DNA from: an uncultured Paracoccaceae bacterium | Lineage (GTDB): Bacteria > Pseudomonadota > Alphaproteobacteria > Rhodobacterales > Rhodobacteraceae | Direction of reading: 5' to 3' | Assembly (NCBI GenBank): GCA_934500835.1 | Contig: CAKSTR010000007.1 | Coordinates: 124,001 to 188,000, forward strand | DNA length: 64,000 bases | In this document: positions 11,065 to 19,663 of the stretch, piece after piece | Position numbering within the stretch: the stretch's first letter is position 1 | How the letters are laid out: the number at the start of each line of letters is the position of its first letter | Position numbers and translations under genes: made by a program | The notes under the pieces: model-generated | The model's input: the letters and a program-made list of their open reading frames with translations, nothing else | Told to the model about the DNA's origin: nothing | Databases searched by the model: none

Positions 11065-11760
11065 ATGCGACATTTCGTCGGCGCCGCTTGCGGCCTTTGG
11101 GTGGCTGCCGCCTTGCCCCTGCAGGCCGAACCCGTGGTGGTGGTGGAGCTTTTCACCTCGCAGGGTTGCGCGTCCTGCCCGCCGGCGGATGAATTTCTGG
11201 CGACGCTGGCCAAGGACGCCCGGGTGATCCCGCTGTCGCTGCATGTCGATTACTGGGATTACATCGGCTGGGAAGACAGTTTCGCCGATCCGAAATTCAC
11301 CGAACGGCAGAAGGCCTATGCTCGGGCCATCGGTTCGAAGATGATCTACACGCCGCAGATGATCGTCGACGGCGAAGAGCGGGTCGAGGGCTATAACCCC
11401 GACGAGCTGGCGCTTCATCTGGGCGAGCATCTGGCCAAACCGGCGCAAGTGACCCTGACGGTAGAGCGGATTGGCGATCTTCTGGTGATCCGCGCCGATG
11501 CCGACCCGCCGCTGGCCGCGCCGGTGCGGGTGCAGCTGGTGCGCTACCGCCCCGAGGAAACCGTCGAGATCCAGCGCGGCGAGAACGAAGGCAAGGTCGT
11601 GACCTATCGCAACATCGTCACCTCCTGGGACAGCATCGGCGACTGGGCCGGCACCGGCCCGCTGGAGATTTCGGCCCCCGTCGCCGGCCCCGATCCCGCC
11701 GTGGTGATCGTGCAGGAAGCCGGGCCGGCCGCGATTCTGGCGGCGGCACGGACGGAATAG
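11065..11760 (+). CDS. DUF1223 (thioredoxin-like) secreted protein
   Basis: A 231-residue protein. Residues 1-21 form a signal peptide ending at LQAEP, so it is probably periplasmic. ELFTSQGCASCPPADEFL (Cys35 and Cys38) is the conserved CxxC of the DUF1223 family, which has a thioredoxin-like fold; HVDYWDYIGWEDSF and YTPQMIVDG are also family motifs. A redox role is inferred from the CxxC, and the partner is unknown. The frame extends upstream, but the ATG at 11065 gives the clean signal peptide and is chosen. Confidence 0.87.
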   Translation: MRHFVGAACGLWVAAALPLQAEPVVVVELFTSQGCASCPPADEFLATLAKDARVIPLSLHVDYWDYIGWEDSFADPKFTERQKAYARAIGSKMIYTPQMIVDGEERVEGYNPDELALHLGEHLAKPAQVTLTVERIGDLLVIRADADPPLAAPVRVQLVRYRPEETVEIQRGENEGKVVTYRNIVTSWDSIGDWAGTGPLEISAPVAGPDPAVVIVQEAGPAAILAAARTE

Positions 11761-11809
11761 GCGGCCCCGCCTTGCCCCGGTCCCCTTGCCGCGCCCACTG
11801 TGTCGCGGT

Positions 11810-12718
11810 CTAGTCGTCCTTCGGCAGTGCTTCCAGCCTTTGCCCGCCTTTCCAGCGGCGGTGAATCCAGAACCACTGGTCCAGATGCTTGCGCGCCAGG
11901 GCCTCAAGGCTGTCGTTCAGCGCCTGCGTCATCGCCTCGGGCGTGCCGACGGGAACCGGCGGCTCGACCAGGATGGTGAAGGACAGACCGTCCTCGCCGC
12001 GGATGCCATAGGTCGGGACCAGAAGCGCGTCGTATTTCAGCGCCAGTTCGGCCGCCGACAGGGCGGTCAGCGCGGTCTTGCCAAAGAAGGTCAGGGGCGC
12101 GCCATGGCCCATGTGCTGATCGATCAGCATCCCCAGCATGCCCCCGCCGCGCAGATGGCGCACCATCTCGGCCAGCCCCTTCTTGCCGCGCGGGAACAGA
12201 GGCGTGCCGATGCCCGAGATGGCGCGGACATAGTGTTCGTTGAACCAGGGGTTCGCCATCGGCATGTAAAGCGCGCCGACAGGATAGCCGCGCGCGATCA
12301 GCGCCGCCCGGCTGGCATCGTAATTGCCGAAATGCGCCGTCACCAGAATGACCGGCCGGTTGGCCTTGTGTGCGGCCTCAAGGGCTGCCACGCCATCGCC
12401 CGTCAGCGGCAGGCCCGACGCGCGGGCGACGAACTCGGCCCCCGAATAGATCTCGATGATGGTGCGGCCCACATTGTCGGGCACCTTCCGCACGATCCGC
12501 GCCACCTCGTCGGCAGGCAGGTCCGGCAGCACATGGGCCAGATTGTCGCGGATGCGCTTGCGATAGCCCGCAGCCGGCGCCACCAGATGCGAGACCGCCC
12601 AGCCACACAGCGGCACCCGCCAGCGGTAGGGCAGGCACATCAGCACCCAGATCAGCCCGCGCAGGAAGCGGTCCTGAAGCCAGTGGCGCAGGGAAAGGGC
12701 AGATCGCGTGTCGGACAT
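11810..12718 (-). CDS. Lipid A biosynthesis acyltransferase (LpxL/HtrB-like)
   Basis: A 302-residue protein with an N-terminal hydrophobic anchor (about residues 20-34). The catalytic H-x4-D motif appears as TAHFGNYD, followed by MANPWFNEHYV, the PRGKKGLAEM segment and a later IDQHMG. These identify the LpxL/HtrB group, which adds a secondary acyl chain to lipid A at the inner membrane. The start is ATG 12718, overlapping the stop of the upstream DMT permease gene; a GTG one codon earlier is possible. Acyl chain and exact step cannot be told. Confidence 0.85.
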   Translation of the reverse strand: MSDTRSALSLRHWLQDRFLRGLIWVLMCLPYRWRVPLCGWAVSHLVAPAAGYRKRIRDNLAHVLPDLPADEVARIVRKVPDNVGRTIIEIYSGAEFVARASGLPLTGDGVAALEAAHKANRPVILVTAHFGNYDASRAALIARGYPVGALYMPMANPWFNEHYVRAISGIGTPLFPRGKKGLAEMVRHLRGGGMLGMLIDQHMGHGAPLTFFGKTALTALSAAELALKYDALLVPTYGIRGEDGLSFTILVEPPVPVGTPEAMTQALNDSLEALARKHLDQWFWIHRRWKGGQRLEALPKDD

Positions 12719-13605
12719 CACTTCCCGCTGGCCTTGCGTGCGACAAGGGTTTCGCGGTGCCAGACATAAAGACCGGCCGTCACGATCACAAGCGCGCCGA
12801 TCACGGTCCAGCGGTCCGGCCAGTGATCATACAGCACCACCCCCCAGAAGGTGGCGAAGATGATGCCGAGATACGAGAAGGGAGCGACGATTCCCGCCTC
12901 GGTGATCGAGAAGCTGCGGATGATGCAAAGCTGCGCCCCGGTGCCAAGAAAACCGATCAGCACGAACTTCCAGAGGTCCGCCATCTCGATCGGCTGCCAG
13001 ACGAAGGGCAGGGCGACCCCGGCCAGAAGCGTTCCGAAGATCGCGGCATAGATCATCGACCCCCAGACCGGTTCCTGCGCGCCGATCTTGCGGGTCAGGA
13101 TGGCGCTGCCGGCATAGGAGAGCGCACAGCACAGCGGCAGCACCGCCCACCAGCTGAACACGCCGCCGCCCGGGCGGATCACGATCAACGCGCCCACCAG
13201 CGCCACCACGACGCCGGCCACGCGGCGCGGGCCCAGCTTCTCGCCCAGAAACAGCGCGGCGCCCAGCGTGATCAGCACCGGGTTGATGTCGGTGATCGCG
13301 GTGGCCTCGGTCAGGCCGATATGGGCCAGCGACACGAAGAAGAAGCCGGTCGCCCCGAACTGGAAGGCCGAGCGCCAGAAATGCAGCACAGGAAAGCGCG
13401 TGCGCATCATCGGGCCGATCCGGTGGCGCAGGATCAGCCCCACCACCAGCAACTGACCAGCAAAGCGGGTCCAGATCACCTGAGGTGCCGGGTATTTTTC
13501 GAGCAACCCCTTGGCGGTGGCATCCATCGTGGTGAAAAGCAGGATCGCAACGATCATCAGAAGGATGCCGCGGGTCGGGTTGTGGTGGGTGTGGGCTGGT
13601 GTCAT
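12718..13605 (-). CDS. DMT-superfamily (EamA) transporter
   Basis: A 295-residue membrane protein with ten hydrophobic segments arranged as two EamA repeats. LTEATAITDINPVLITLGAALFLGEKLGPRR and, in the second half, FLGTGAQLCIIRSFSITEAG are typical for RhaT/EamA drug-metabolite transporters. The substrate is unknown. It is the first gene of a two-gene operon with the lipid A-type acyltransferase, with overlapping stop and start codons. Confidence 0.85.
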   Translation of the reverse strand: MTPAHTHHNPTRGILLMIVAILLFTTMDATAKGLLEKYPAPQVIWTRFAGQLLVVGLILRHRIGPMMRTRFPVLHFWRSAFQFGATGFFFVSLAHIGLTEATAITDINPVLITLGAALFLGEKLGPRRVAGVVVALVGALIVIRPGGGVFSWWAVLPLCCALSYAGSAILTRKIGAQEPVWGSMIYAAIFGTLLAGVALPFVWQPIEMADLWKFVLIGFLGTGAQLCIIRSFSITEAGIVAPFSYLGIIFATFWGVVLYDHWPDRWTVIGALVIVTAGLYVWHRETLVARKASGK

Positions 13606-13693
13606 GGCGCGGCGACCCTAGGGGGGACTGCGGGTGGCGGCAAGGGGAGGCGGGTGTGCGATCCCGCATCTTCCGGCCGGGCCGGGGGCCTTC

Positions 13694-13699
13694 TATAGT
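13694..13699 (+). promoter_or_regulatory. Candidate -10 box of the MacA-like operon
   Basis: TATAGT, close to the -10 consensus, lies 53 bases upstream of the HlyD-family gene. The -35 position (TTCCGG at 13671) is weak. Confidence 0.35.
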
Positions 13700-13751
13700 C
13701 CGACGGAAAGCCCGCCCCGCCGCGTAACAGGGGAAAGCCAAAGGATTGCCC

Positions 13752-14993
13752 GTGCCAGAGCCCGCCAGCCGTCCAGATCTTTCGCAACTGTCGAAAAGTG
13801 CCCGCCGCCCGCGCCGCCGCTGGCTGTGGGGGGGGGTGCTGATCGCGGCCATCGGCCTTGGCGGATGGATCTGGGCCGGGCGCAGCAGCACGCCCGCCAC
13901 CCTGCGCTATGACACCACCGAGGTGGAGCGCGGCGACCTGACCGTCACCGTCATCGCCACCGGCACCGTGCAGCCGACCACGCGGGTCGACATCTCGTCC
14001 GAACTGTCGGGCACGCTTTCGTCCGTCGAGGCCGATTACAACGCCGAAGTGACCGAGGGCCAGATCCTTGCGCGGCTTGACAGCACCAACCTGCGCGCGC
14101 GCGTGGCCACGGCCGAGGCACAGCTGGCCGCCGCCAGCGCCCGCCTGACCCAGGCCGAGGCGACGGCAACCGAGACGGCGGAAAGCTGGTCTTCGACCCA
14201 GGCGCTGGACCAGCGCGGGCTGGCGGTGAAATCGACCGTCATCGCGTCCAAGGCCGCACATGACCGCGCCGTTGCCGCGGTCGAGATCGCGCGGGCCGAT
14301 CTGAAACTGGCCCAAGCCAGTCTGGACGAGGCGAAGACCGACCTCTCCAAGGCCGATATCCGCAGCCCGATCACCGGCATCGTGCTGGACCGCGCCGCCG
14401 AGAAGGGCATGATCGTCGCCGCCACGCTGAACGCGCCGGTCCTTTTCACCCTTGCCGAAGACCTGTCGCGGATGGAGTTGCAGGTCGCCATCGACGAGGC
14501 CGACATCGGCCGTGTCGCTGTGGGCAATGACGCCACCTTCAGCGTCGATGCCTATCCCGGCCGCACCTTCCCCGCCAGGATCACCCAGCTGCGCTTTGCC
14601 CCCGAGGAAACCGATGGCGTGGTGACCTACAAGGCGGTGCTTTCGGTCGAGAACGCGGACCTTCTGCTGCGCCCCGGCATGACGGCCACCGCCACCATCG
14701 TCGTTGCGCGCCAGCCCGAGGTGCTGCTGGTGCCGCTGACCGCGCTGCGCTACGCGCCGCCGGTGACCGAAAGCGCCAGCCGCTCGGGCGGCGGGCTGAT
14801 GGGGCTGATCATGCCCCGGCGCGAGACGACGACGCGGACCAAGGTGGATGGCAGTTCGGTCTGGGTGCTGCGGGCCGGCGCGCCGGTCAAGGTCAAGGTC
14901 ACGCCCGGCGCCTCGGACGGCAAGATGATGTCGGTCTCGTCGGAAGAACTGGTCGAGGGCGATCAGGTGATCACCGACCAGAGCGGCAGCTGA
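13752..14993 (+). CDS. Efflux periplasmic adaptor (MacA-like HlyD family)
   Basis: A 413-residue membrane fusion protein. A single N-terminal helix (about residues 22-38) anchors it. The barrel-sandwich segments GTVQPTTRVDISSELSGTL and DIRSPITGIVLDRAAEKGMIV flank a long alpha-hairpin rich in Ala and Gln. It is the adaptor of a tripartite exporter whose ATPase and permease follow. An AAGGA at 13741 is too close to the TTG at 13746 but 6 bases before the GTG at 13752, which is chosen. No TolC-type partner is in the window. Confidence 0.87.
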   Translation: MPEPASRPDLSQLSKSARRPRRRWLWGGVLIAAIGLGGWIWAGRSSTPATLRYDTTEVERGDLTVTVIATGTVQPTTRVDISSELSGTLSSVEADYNAEVTEGQILARLDSTNLRARVATAEAQLAAASARLTQAEATATETAESWSSTQALDQRGLAVKSTVIASKAAHDRAVAAVEIARADLKLAQASLDEAKTDLSKADIRSPITGIVLDRAAEKGMIVAATLNAPVLFTLAEDLSRMELQVAIDEADIGRVAVGNDATFSVDAYPGRTFPARITQLRFAPEETDGVVTYKAVLSVENADLLLRPGMTATATIVVARQPEVLLVPLTALRYAPPVTESASRSGGGLMGLIMPRRETTTRTKVDGSSVWVLRAGAPVKVKVTPGASDGKMMSVSSEELVEGDQVITDQSGS

Positions 14994-15694
14994 TGGCGCC
15001 GCTGATCGAATTCCGCGGGGTGTCGCGGCTTTACGGGCAGGGCGAGGCTGAGGTGCGCGCGCTGGACGGCGTGGACCTGCGCATCACGCAGGGCGAATTC
15101 GTTGCCATCATGGGGCCGTCAGGGTCGGGCAAATCGACGGCGATGAACATCATCGGCTGTCTCGACCGGCCGACGGGCGGGCAATACCTGTTCGACGGCA
15201 CCCCGGTCGAGCATCTGACGCCCGACGCCCGCGCCCTGTTGCGGCGGCATTTCCTTGGCTTCGTCTTTCAGGGCTTCAACCTTCTGGCCCGCACCTCGGC
15301 GCTGGAGAATGTCGAACTGCCGCTGATCTACAAGGGCCTGCCGCGCGCCACGCGCGAGGCCAAGGCCCGCGCCGCGCTTGCCAAGGTCGGGCTTGAGGGG
15401 CGCGAGGGGCATCACCCCTCGCAGCTGTCGGGTGGCCAGCAGCAGCGGGTGGCGATCGCCCGCGCGCTGGCCAGCGACCCGATGGTCATCCTTGCCGATG
15501 AGCCGACCGGCAACCTTGATACCCAACGCAGCCATGAGATCATGGTGCTTTTGCAGGACCTGAACCGCCGCGAAGGCATCACCGTGGTGATGGTGACGCA
15601 TGAAGCCGATATCGCGGCCTATGCGCAGCGGCTGGTGGTCTTCACCGATGGCCGGATCATCCGCGACGAACCCTCGGCGGGGGCTGCGGCATGA
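14993..15694 (+). CDS. MacB-type ABC transporter ATP-binding protein
   Basis: A 233-residue ATPase of the LolD/MacB group: Walker A GPSGSGKST, signature LSGGQQQRVAIARAL, Walker B VILADEPTGNLD, and the FVFQGFNLL Q-loop. The start ATG overlaps the adaptor stop (TGATG). Unlike E. coli MacB, the ATPase and permease are on separate polypeptides. With the adjacent adaptor and permease it should export a lipid, peptide or antibiotic-like substrate that cannot be named. Confidence 0.9.
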   Translation: MAPLIEFRGVSRLYGQGEAEVRALDGVDLRITQGEFVAIMGPSGSGKSTAMNIIGCLDRPTGGQYLFDGTPVEHLTPDARALLRRHFLGFVFQGFNLLARTSALENVELPLIYKGLPRATREAKARAALAKVGLEGREGHHPSQLSGGQQQRVAIARALASDPMVILADEPTGNLDTQRSHEIMVLLQDLNRREGITVVMVTHEADIAAYAQRLVVFTDGRIIRDEPSAGAAA

Positions 15695-16899
15695 TCCTTG
15701 AAGCCTTCCGCCTGGCCGCAAGGTCGATCGTGCGCAACAAGCTGCGATCCTTCCTGACCATCCTTGGCATCGTCATCGGGGTGGCTGCGGTGATCGCCAT
15801 GGTCACCGTGGGGCAGGGGTCGTCGAAACAGGTGACGGCAAGCGTCGAGGCGATGGGGTCCGACCTTCTGGTCCTGCGCCCCGGCCGGCGCGAATTCGGT
15901 CCCCCCGGTGCCGGCGGGCGGGCGCGGCCCTTCACCCTGCGCGATGCCGAGGCCCTGCTGCAATTGCCCGAGGTCGGGCGGCTGGCCCCCATTGCCACCT
16001 CGTCCCAGACCATTGTCGCGGGCAATGCCAATTCCTCGACCTCGATCACCGGCTCGACTCCCGACTGGATCGAGGTGACGAACTGGAGCCTTGCCTCCGG
16101 CCGCAACTTCACCACGGCCGAGGACAATGCCGGGCTGGCGGTCTGCCTTCTGGGCGAGACCGTACGCCAGCGTCTGTTCGGCACCGATGATCCGGTGGGC
16201 CAGACCGTGCGGATCAAATCCATCGCCTGCCAGGTGGTGGGCCTTCTGGCCGCCAAGGGGGCCGGCAGCTTCGGGCAGGATCAGGACGATGTCGTGGTGA
16301 TGCCGATCCGTCTTCTGCAGCGGCGGCTGGCCGGGGACACCGATGTCAGCACGATCCAGATCTCGGTCGCCGCGGGCGTCACGGTGCAGGAGGCGACGTC
16401 GGCCATACAAGAGGTGATGCGTGAACGTCGCCGCATAACCATCGACAAGGACGATGATTTCTCGATCACCGACATGAAAGAGATTGCCACCATGCTGAAC
16501 TCTGTCAACTCGGTCCTGTCGGGGCTTCTGTCCTCGGTCGCGGCGGTCAGCCTGCTGGTGGGCGGCATCGGCATCATGAACATCATGCTGGTCTCGGTGA
16601 CCGAACGCACGCGCGAGATCGGCATCCGCCTGGCTGTCGGCGCATCGGCGCGGCAGGTGCTGACGCAGTTCCTGGTGGAATCGGTGGCGCTGTCGCTTTT
16701 GGGCGGCGTGATCGGCATCCTGACCGGCCTTGCCATGGCCGGGGCCGCCAGCCGCTTCATGTCGATCCCCTTTGTCGTTGACCCGACGGTCGTGCTGCTG
16801 GCCTTCGGATTCTCGGCCTTGATCGGGGTGTTCTTCGGCTATTTCCCCGCCCGCCGCGCCGCCCGCATGGACCCGATCGAAGCGTTGCGGCACCAGTAG
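15691..16899 (+). CDS. MacB/FtsX-type ABC transporter permease
   Basis: A 402-residue permease with four membrane helices: one near the N-terminus (FLTILGIVIGVAAVIAMVTV), then a large periplasmic MacB domain (about residues 50-245), then three helices at the C-terminus. The motif GIMNIMLVSVTERTREIGIR and the ending FFGYFPARRAARMDPIEALR are MacB signatures. The start overlaps the ATPase stop as ATGA. It completes a three-gene mechanotransmission-type exporter operon. Confidence 0.9.
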   Translation: MILEAFRLAARSIVRNKLRSFLTILGIVIGVAAVIAMVTVGQGSSKQVTASVEAMGSDLLVLRPGRREFGPPGAGGRARPFTLRDAEALLQLPEVGRLAPIATSSQTIVAGNANSSTSITGSTPDWIEVTNWSLASGRNFTTAEDNAGLAVCLLGETVRQRLFGTDDPVGQTVRIKSIACQVVGLLAAKGAGSFGQDQDDVVVMPIRLLQRRLAGDTDVSTIQISVAAGVTVQEATSAIQEVMRERRRITIDKDDDFSITDMKEIATMLNSVNSVLSGLLSSVAAVSLLVGGIGIMNIMLVSVTERTREIGIRLAVGASARQVLTQFLVESVALSLLGGVIGILTGLAMAGAASRFMSIPFVVDPTVVLLAFGFSALIGVFFGYFPARRAARMDPIEALRHQ

Positions 16900-16956
16900 C
16901 GGGCTCTTTCGCAACTGAAGGGTTGCAGCTGCGAAGGGATGGGGTAAGTCTTGCGC

Positions 16957-17394
16957 ATGAAAAGCCCCGACAAGAAGCTGCGCGACAAGACCCTGCGGAT
17001 GACCGAAGCCCTGCGCGACAATGGCGTTCGGGTGACCCGTCAGCGCGAGGTGCTGCTGCGCGTCCTGTCCGAAGCCGCCGACCATCCCGACGCGACCGAG
17101 CTGCATCGCCGCGCCCAGGCCGAAGAGGCTTCGGTCTCACTGGCGACGGTTTACCGCACCCTCGCGGTGCTGGAGCGCGAGGGCGTGGTGCAGCGCCATT
17201 CCTTCGAGTCGGGCAGCGCACGGTTCGAGGTCGCCGATCAGGCGCATCACGACCATATCGTCGATCTCGACACCGGCGACATCATCGAGTTCCGCAACGA
17301 ACGGATCGAAGAGCTGCAACGCCAGATCGCTGCCGAAATGGGCTATGAAATCGTCCATCACCGGCTGGAGTTGTATTGCCGCAAGCGGGACTAG
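16957..17394 (+). CDS. Fur-family transcriptional regulator (Fur/Mur type)
   Basis: A 145-residue regulator. The winged-helix part includes RQREVLLRVLSEA and SLATVYRTLAVLEREGVVQRH, and the metal-binding part HHDHIVDLDTGDIIEF. The paired CxxC motifs of E. coli-type Fur are absent; only one Cys remains near the C-terminus (LYCRKRD). In alphaproteobacteria this pattern is typical of Mur, a manganese-responsive Fur, so the metal could be Mn or Fe. ATG 16957 is preferred over the in-frame TTG two codons upstream. It stands alone, and its targets are not visible. Confidence 0.85.
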   Translation: MKSPDKKLRDKTLRMTEALRDNGVRVTRQREVLLRVLSEAADHPDATELHRRAQAEEASVSLATVYRTLAVLEREGVVQRHSFESGSARFEVADQAHHDHIVDLDTGDIIEFRNERIEELQRQIAAEMGYEIVHHRLELYCRKRD

Positions 17395-17455
17395 GGGGCG
17401 CTGCCCCCGACCTTCGTGCCGAAGGTCTCCCCCGGGATACTTTCCTTCTGAAAGA
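17394..17455. repeat. Intergenic hairpin and GGGATA-type repeat after fur
   Basis: A GGGGGC/GCCCCC hairpin begins in the fur stop codon (17394-17408), followed by a perfect GACCTTCG/CGAAGGTC hairpin (17409-17427) and a CCCCCGGGATACTTT tail. This is one member of the window's dispersed repeat family and probably ends transcription from fur, and from the opposing flavoprotein gene. Confidence 0.6.
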
Positions 17456-17464
17456 GGGATTGAC

Positions 17465-19516
17465 CTAGATGTCCTTCATCAGCCGCAGCGCGTCATAGAT
17501 CGCGGCATGGGTGTTGCGCGATTCCACCGCATCGCCGATCCGATACAGGCGGAAGCCCTTTGGTCCCGGACCATCCGGCTGCGTATGGCCCTTGATCAGC
17601 GCATCATAGTCCACAGCGCCGAGGTTTTCGGACAGCGGCTTCAGCGCGAAATAAAGGTCGGCATTGGGTGCGGTGCCGTGGTTCACGACGATCTGGTCGA
17701 ACTGCCGCTCCTGCGCCAGATCGGCGATATAGTCCGACCCGATGGTGGCCTTCAGCCGGTTGCCGTCCTTCGCAACCGAGGTCAGGCGGTAGGTCACGGT
17801 GAAGGTGGTGTTTTTCCCTTGCAGACTGCGCATATAGGGGACGAGGTTCATCCCCATCACCTCGGGCGCGAAGCTGCGGTCCGGGGTCATCACCTCGACC
17901 GTGGCGCCGGCGGCCACCAGCGCATCCGCGGTCTGCAGGGCGGTGTGGTCGCCGGCATCGTCGTACAGCAGCACATTGCTGCCGGGTTTCACGTCGCCCG
18001 ACAGGATGTCCCAGGCCTGAACGCAAAGATCCTCTCCTGCCGCAAGGCCTGCGGGCTGCGGCAGCCCGCCGGTGGCGATGATCACCACATCCGGGGAAAG
18101 CGATTGCACATCAGAGGCATCCGCGAAGGTATTGAAGTGGAATGTCACGCCCTTGGCGGTGCATTGCTCCATCCGCCAGTCGATGATGCCGATCATTTCC
18201 GAACGGCGTTTCTGTTGCGAGGTCAGCAGAACCTGCCCGCCGGCGCGGGGTCCGGCCTCGAAGACGGTGACCCTGTGGCCCCGCTCGGCCGCCACCCTTG
18301 CCGCCTCCAGCCCGGCCGGGCCGGCACCGACGATCACGACATTCCGGGGCGTATCCGCCGGGGGGATGTCATGCGGCATGGTCTCTTCGCGGCCCGTCGC
18401 CGGGTTGTGGATGCAAAGCGCCATGCCGCCCTGATAGATCCGGTCGAGGCAATAGGTGGCGCCGACGCAAGGACGGATGTCATGTTCGCGTTTTTCAACG
18501 ATTTTCCGGACGACATGCGGATCGGCCATATGGGCGCGGGTCATGCCGACCATATCGACCAGCCCCGAGGAAACCGCATGGCGGGCGGTTGCCACATCGG
18601 GGATGCGGGCGGCGTGGAAGGTGGGCAGGCCGACCTCGGCCCGGATCCGCCCGGCCAGATCCAGATGCGGGGCGCTGCGCATGCCCTGCACCGGGATCAC
18701 ATCGGTCAGCGCGGCATCGGTGTGGATACGCCCCCGTATGATGTTGACGAAATCGACCAGGCCGGAGTCCTTGAACCGCCGCGCCATCTCGACCCCTTCC
18801 GAGACGGGAATGCCGCCGGGCGCGTCCTCGTCGGCGACATACCGCATGCCCAGCAGGACCTTGGGGCCGACGCGGTCGCGGCAGGCCTGCAGCACCTCGA
18901 AGGCGAAACGCAGGCGATTGTCCAGCGATACGCCCCCGTATGGTCCGTCGAGCGTGTTGGTCAGCGGGCTGATGAACTGGTCCATCAGATGGCCGTAGCA
19001 TTCGAACTCCACCCCATCGACGCCGGCGGCCGCCATGCGTTCAGCGGCATCGGCGTAATCCTTGACGATGCGGGTGATGTCCCAATCCTCGATCACCTTC
19101 GGGAAAGCGCGGTGACTGGGTTCGCGCGCCGGCCCGGGGGCGACGACGGGCAGCCAGTCGCCCTTGTCCCAGCGAGTCCGCCGGCCCAGGTGGCTGATCT
19201 GGATCATCACCGCCGCACCGGCTTCATGGCAGTCGTCGGTCAGCTGTTTCATCCAGGGAACGATCTCGTCCTTCCAGACCAGAAGGTTCGAGAACACTGG
19301 CGGGCTGTCGCGGCTGACCGAGGCCGATCCCGCCGTCATCACCATGGCCACGCCCGCCTTTGCCCGCTCCAGATGGTAAAGCCGGTAGCGGTCCTTCGGC
19401 ATCCCGTCCTCGGAATAGGCCGGCTCATGGCTGGTGGTCATGATGCGGTTGCGCAGGGTCAGGTGTTGCAGCTGGTAGGGTTGCAGCAGCGGGTCGTTCG
19501 AGGCGGGCTTCGACAT
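17465..19516 (-). CDS. NADH:flavin oxidoreductase, N-methylproline (stachydrine) demethylase-like
   Basis: A 683-residue two-part flavoenzyme. Residues 1-345 are an Old Yellow Enzyme TIM barrel (QISHLGRRTRW, GVDGVEFECYGHLMDQFISP). A Cys segment follows (RPCVGATYCLDRIYQGG, then LC), and then an NAD/FAD domain beginning VVIVGAGPAGLEAARV. Trimethylamine and histamine dehydrogenases share this plan, but the Cys pattern C350-x5-C356-x11-C368 has only three Cys and recalls stachydrine/N-methylproline demethylases. It would oxidatively demethylate an N-methyl amine. ATG 19516 is chosen because an AAGG lies upstream; GTG 19534 is in frame. The divergent tetR probably controls it. Confidence 0.75.
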   Translation of the reverse strand: MSKPASNDPLLQPYQLQHLTLRNRIMTTSHEPAYSEDGMPKDRYRLYHLERAKAGVAMVMTAGSASVSRDSPPVFSNLLVWKDEIVPWMKQLTDDCHEAGAAVMIQISHLGRRTRWDKGDWLPVVAPGPAREPSHRAFPKVIEDWDITRIVKDYADAAERMAAAGVDGVEFECYGHLMDQFISPLTNTLDGPYGGVSLDNRLRFAFEVLQACRDRVGPKVLLGMRYVADEDAPGGIPVSEGVEMARRFKDSGLVDFVNIIRGRIHTDAALTDVIPVQGMRSAPHLDLAGRIRAEVGLPTFHAARIPDVATARHAVSSGLVDMVGMTRAHMADPHVVRKIVEKREHDIRPCVGATYCLDRIYQGGMALCIHNPATGREETMPHDIPPADTPRNVVIVGAGPAGLEAARVAAERGHRVTVFEAGPRAGGQVLLTSQQKRRSEMIGIIDWRMEQCTAKGVTFHFNTFADASDVQSLSPDVVIIATGGLPQPAGLAAGEDLCVQAWDILSGDVKPGSNVLLYDDAGDHTALQTADALVAAGATVEVMTPDRSFAPEVMGMNLVPYMRSLQGKNTTFTVTYRLTSVAKDGNRLKATIGSDYIADLAQERQFDQIVVNHGTAPNADLYFALKPLSENLGAVDYDALIKGHTQPDGPGPKGFRLYRIGDAVESRNTHAAIYDALRLMKDI

Positions 19517-19581
19517 GGGGGCGGCCTTTGTCACGGGTGGCTGCGGGCAATGTCAGCCAGCCCGGGGATTTCGTCAAACAT

Positions 19582-19605
19582 AAAATCGACACCACTGTCG
19601 ATTTT
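19582..19605. promoter_or_regulatory. Perfect 24-base palindrome, probable TetR operator
   Basis: Arms AAAATCGACA (19582-19591) and TGTCGATTTT (19596-19605) with a CCAC centre lie midway between the divergent flavoprotein gene and tetR. Size, symmetry and place fit a TetR-family operator that would control both genes. Confidence 0.65.
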
Positions 19606-19663
19606 CGCGGCGCAGAGACCATGGGCGGTTGCGGCTTGCCCTCGCCGGCCTTACCCTTGTGCG

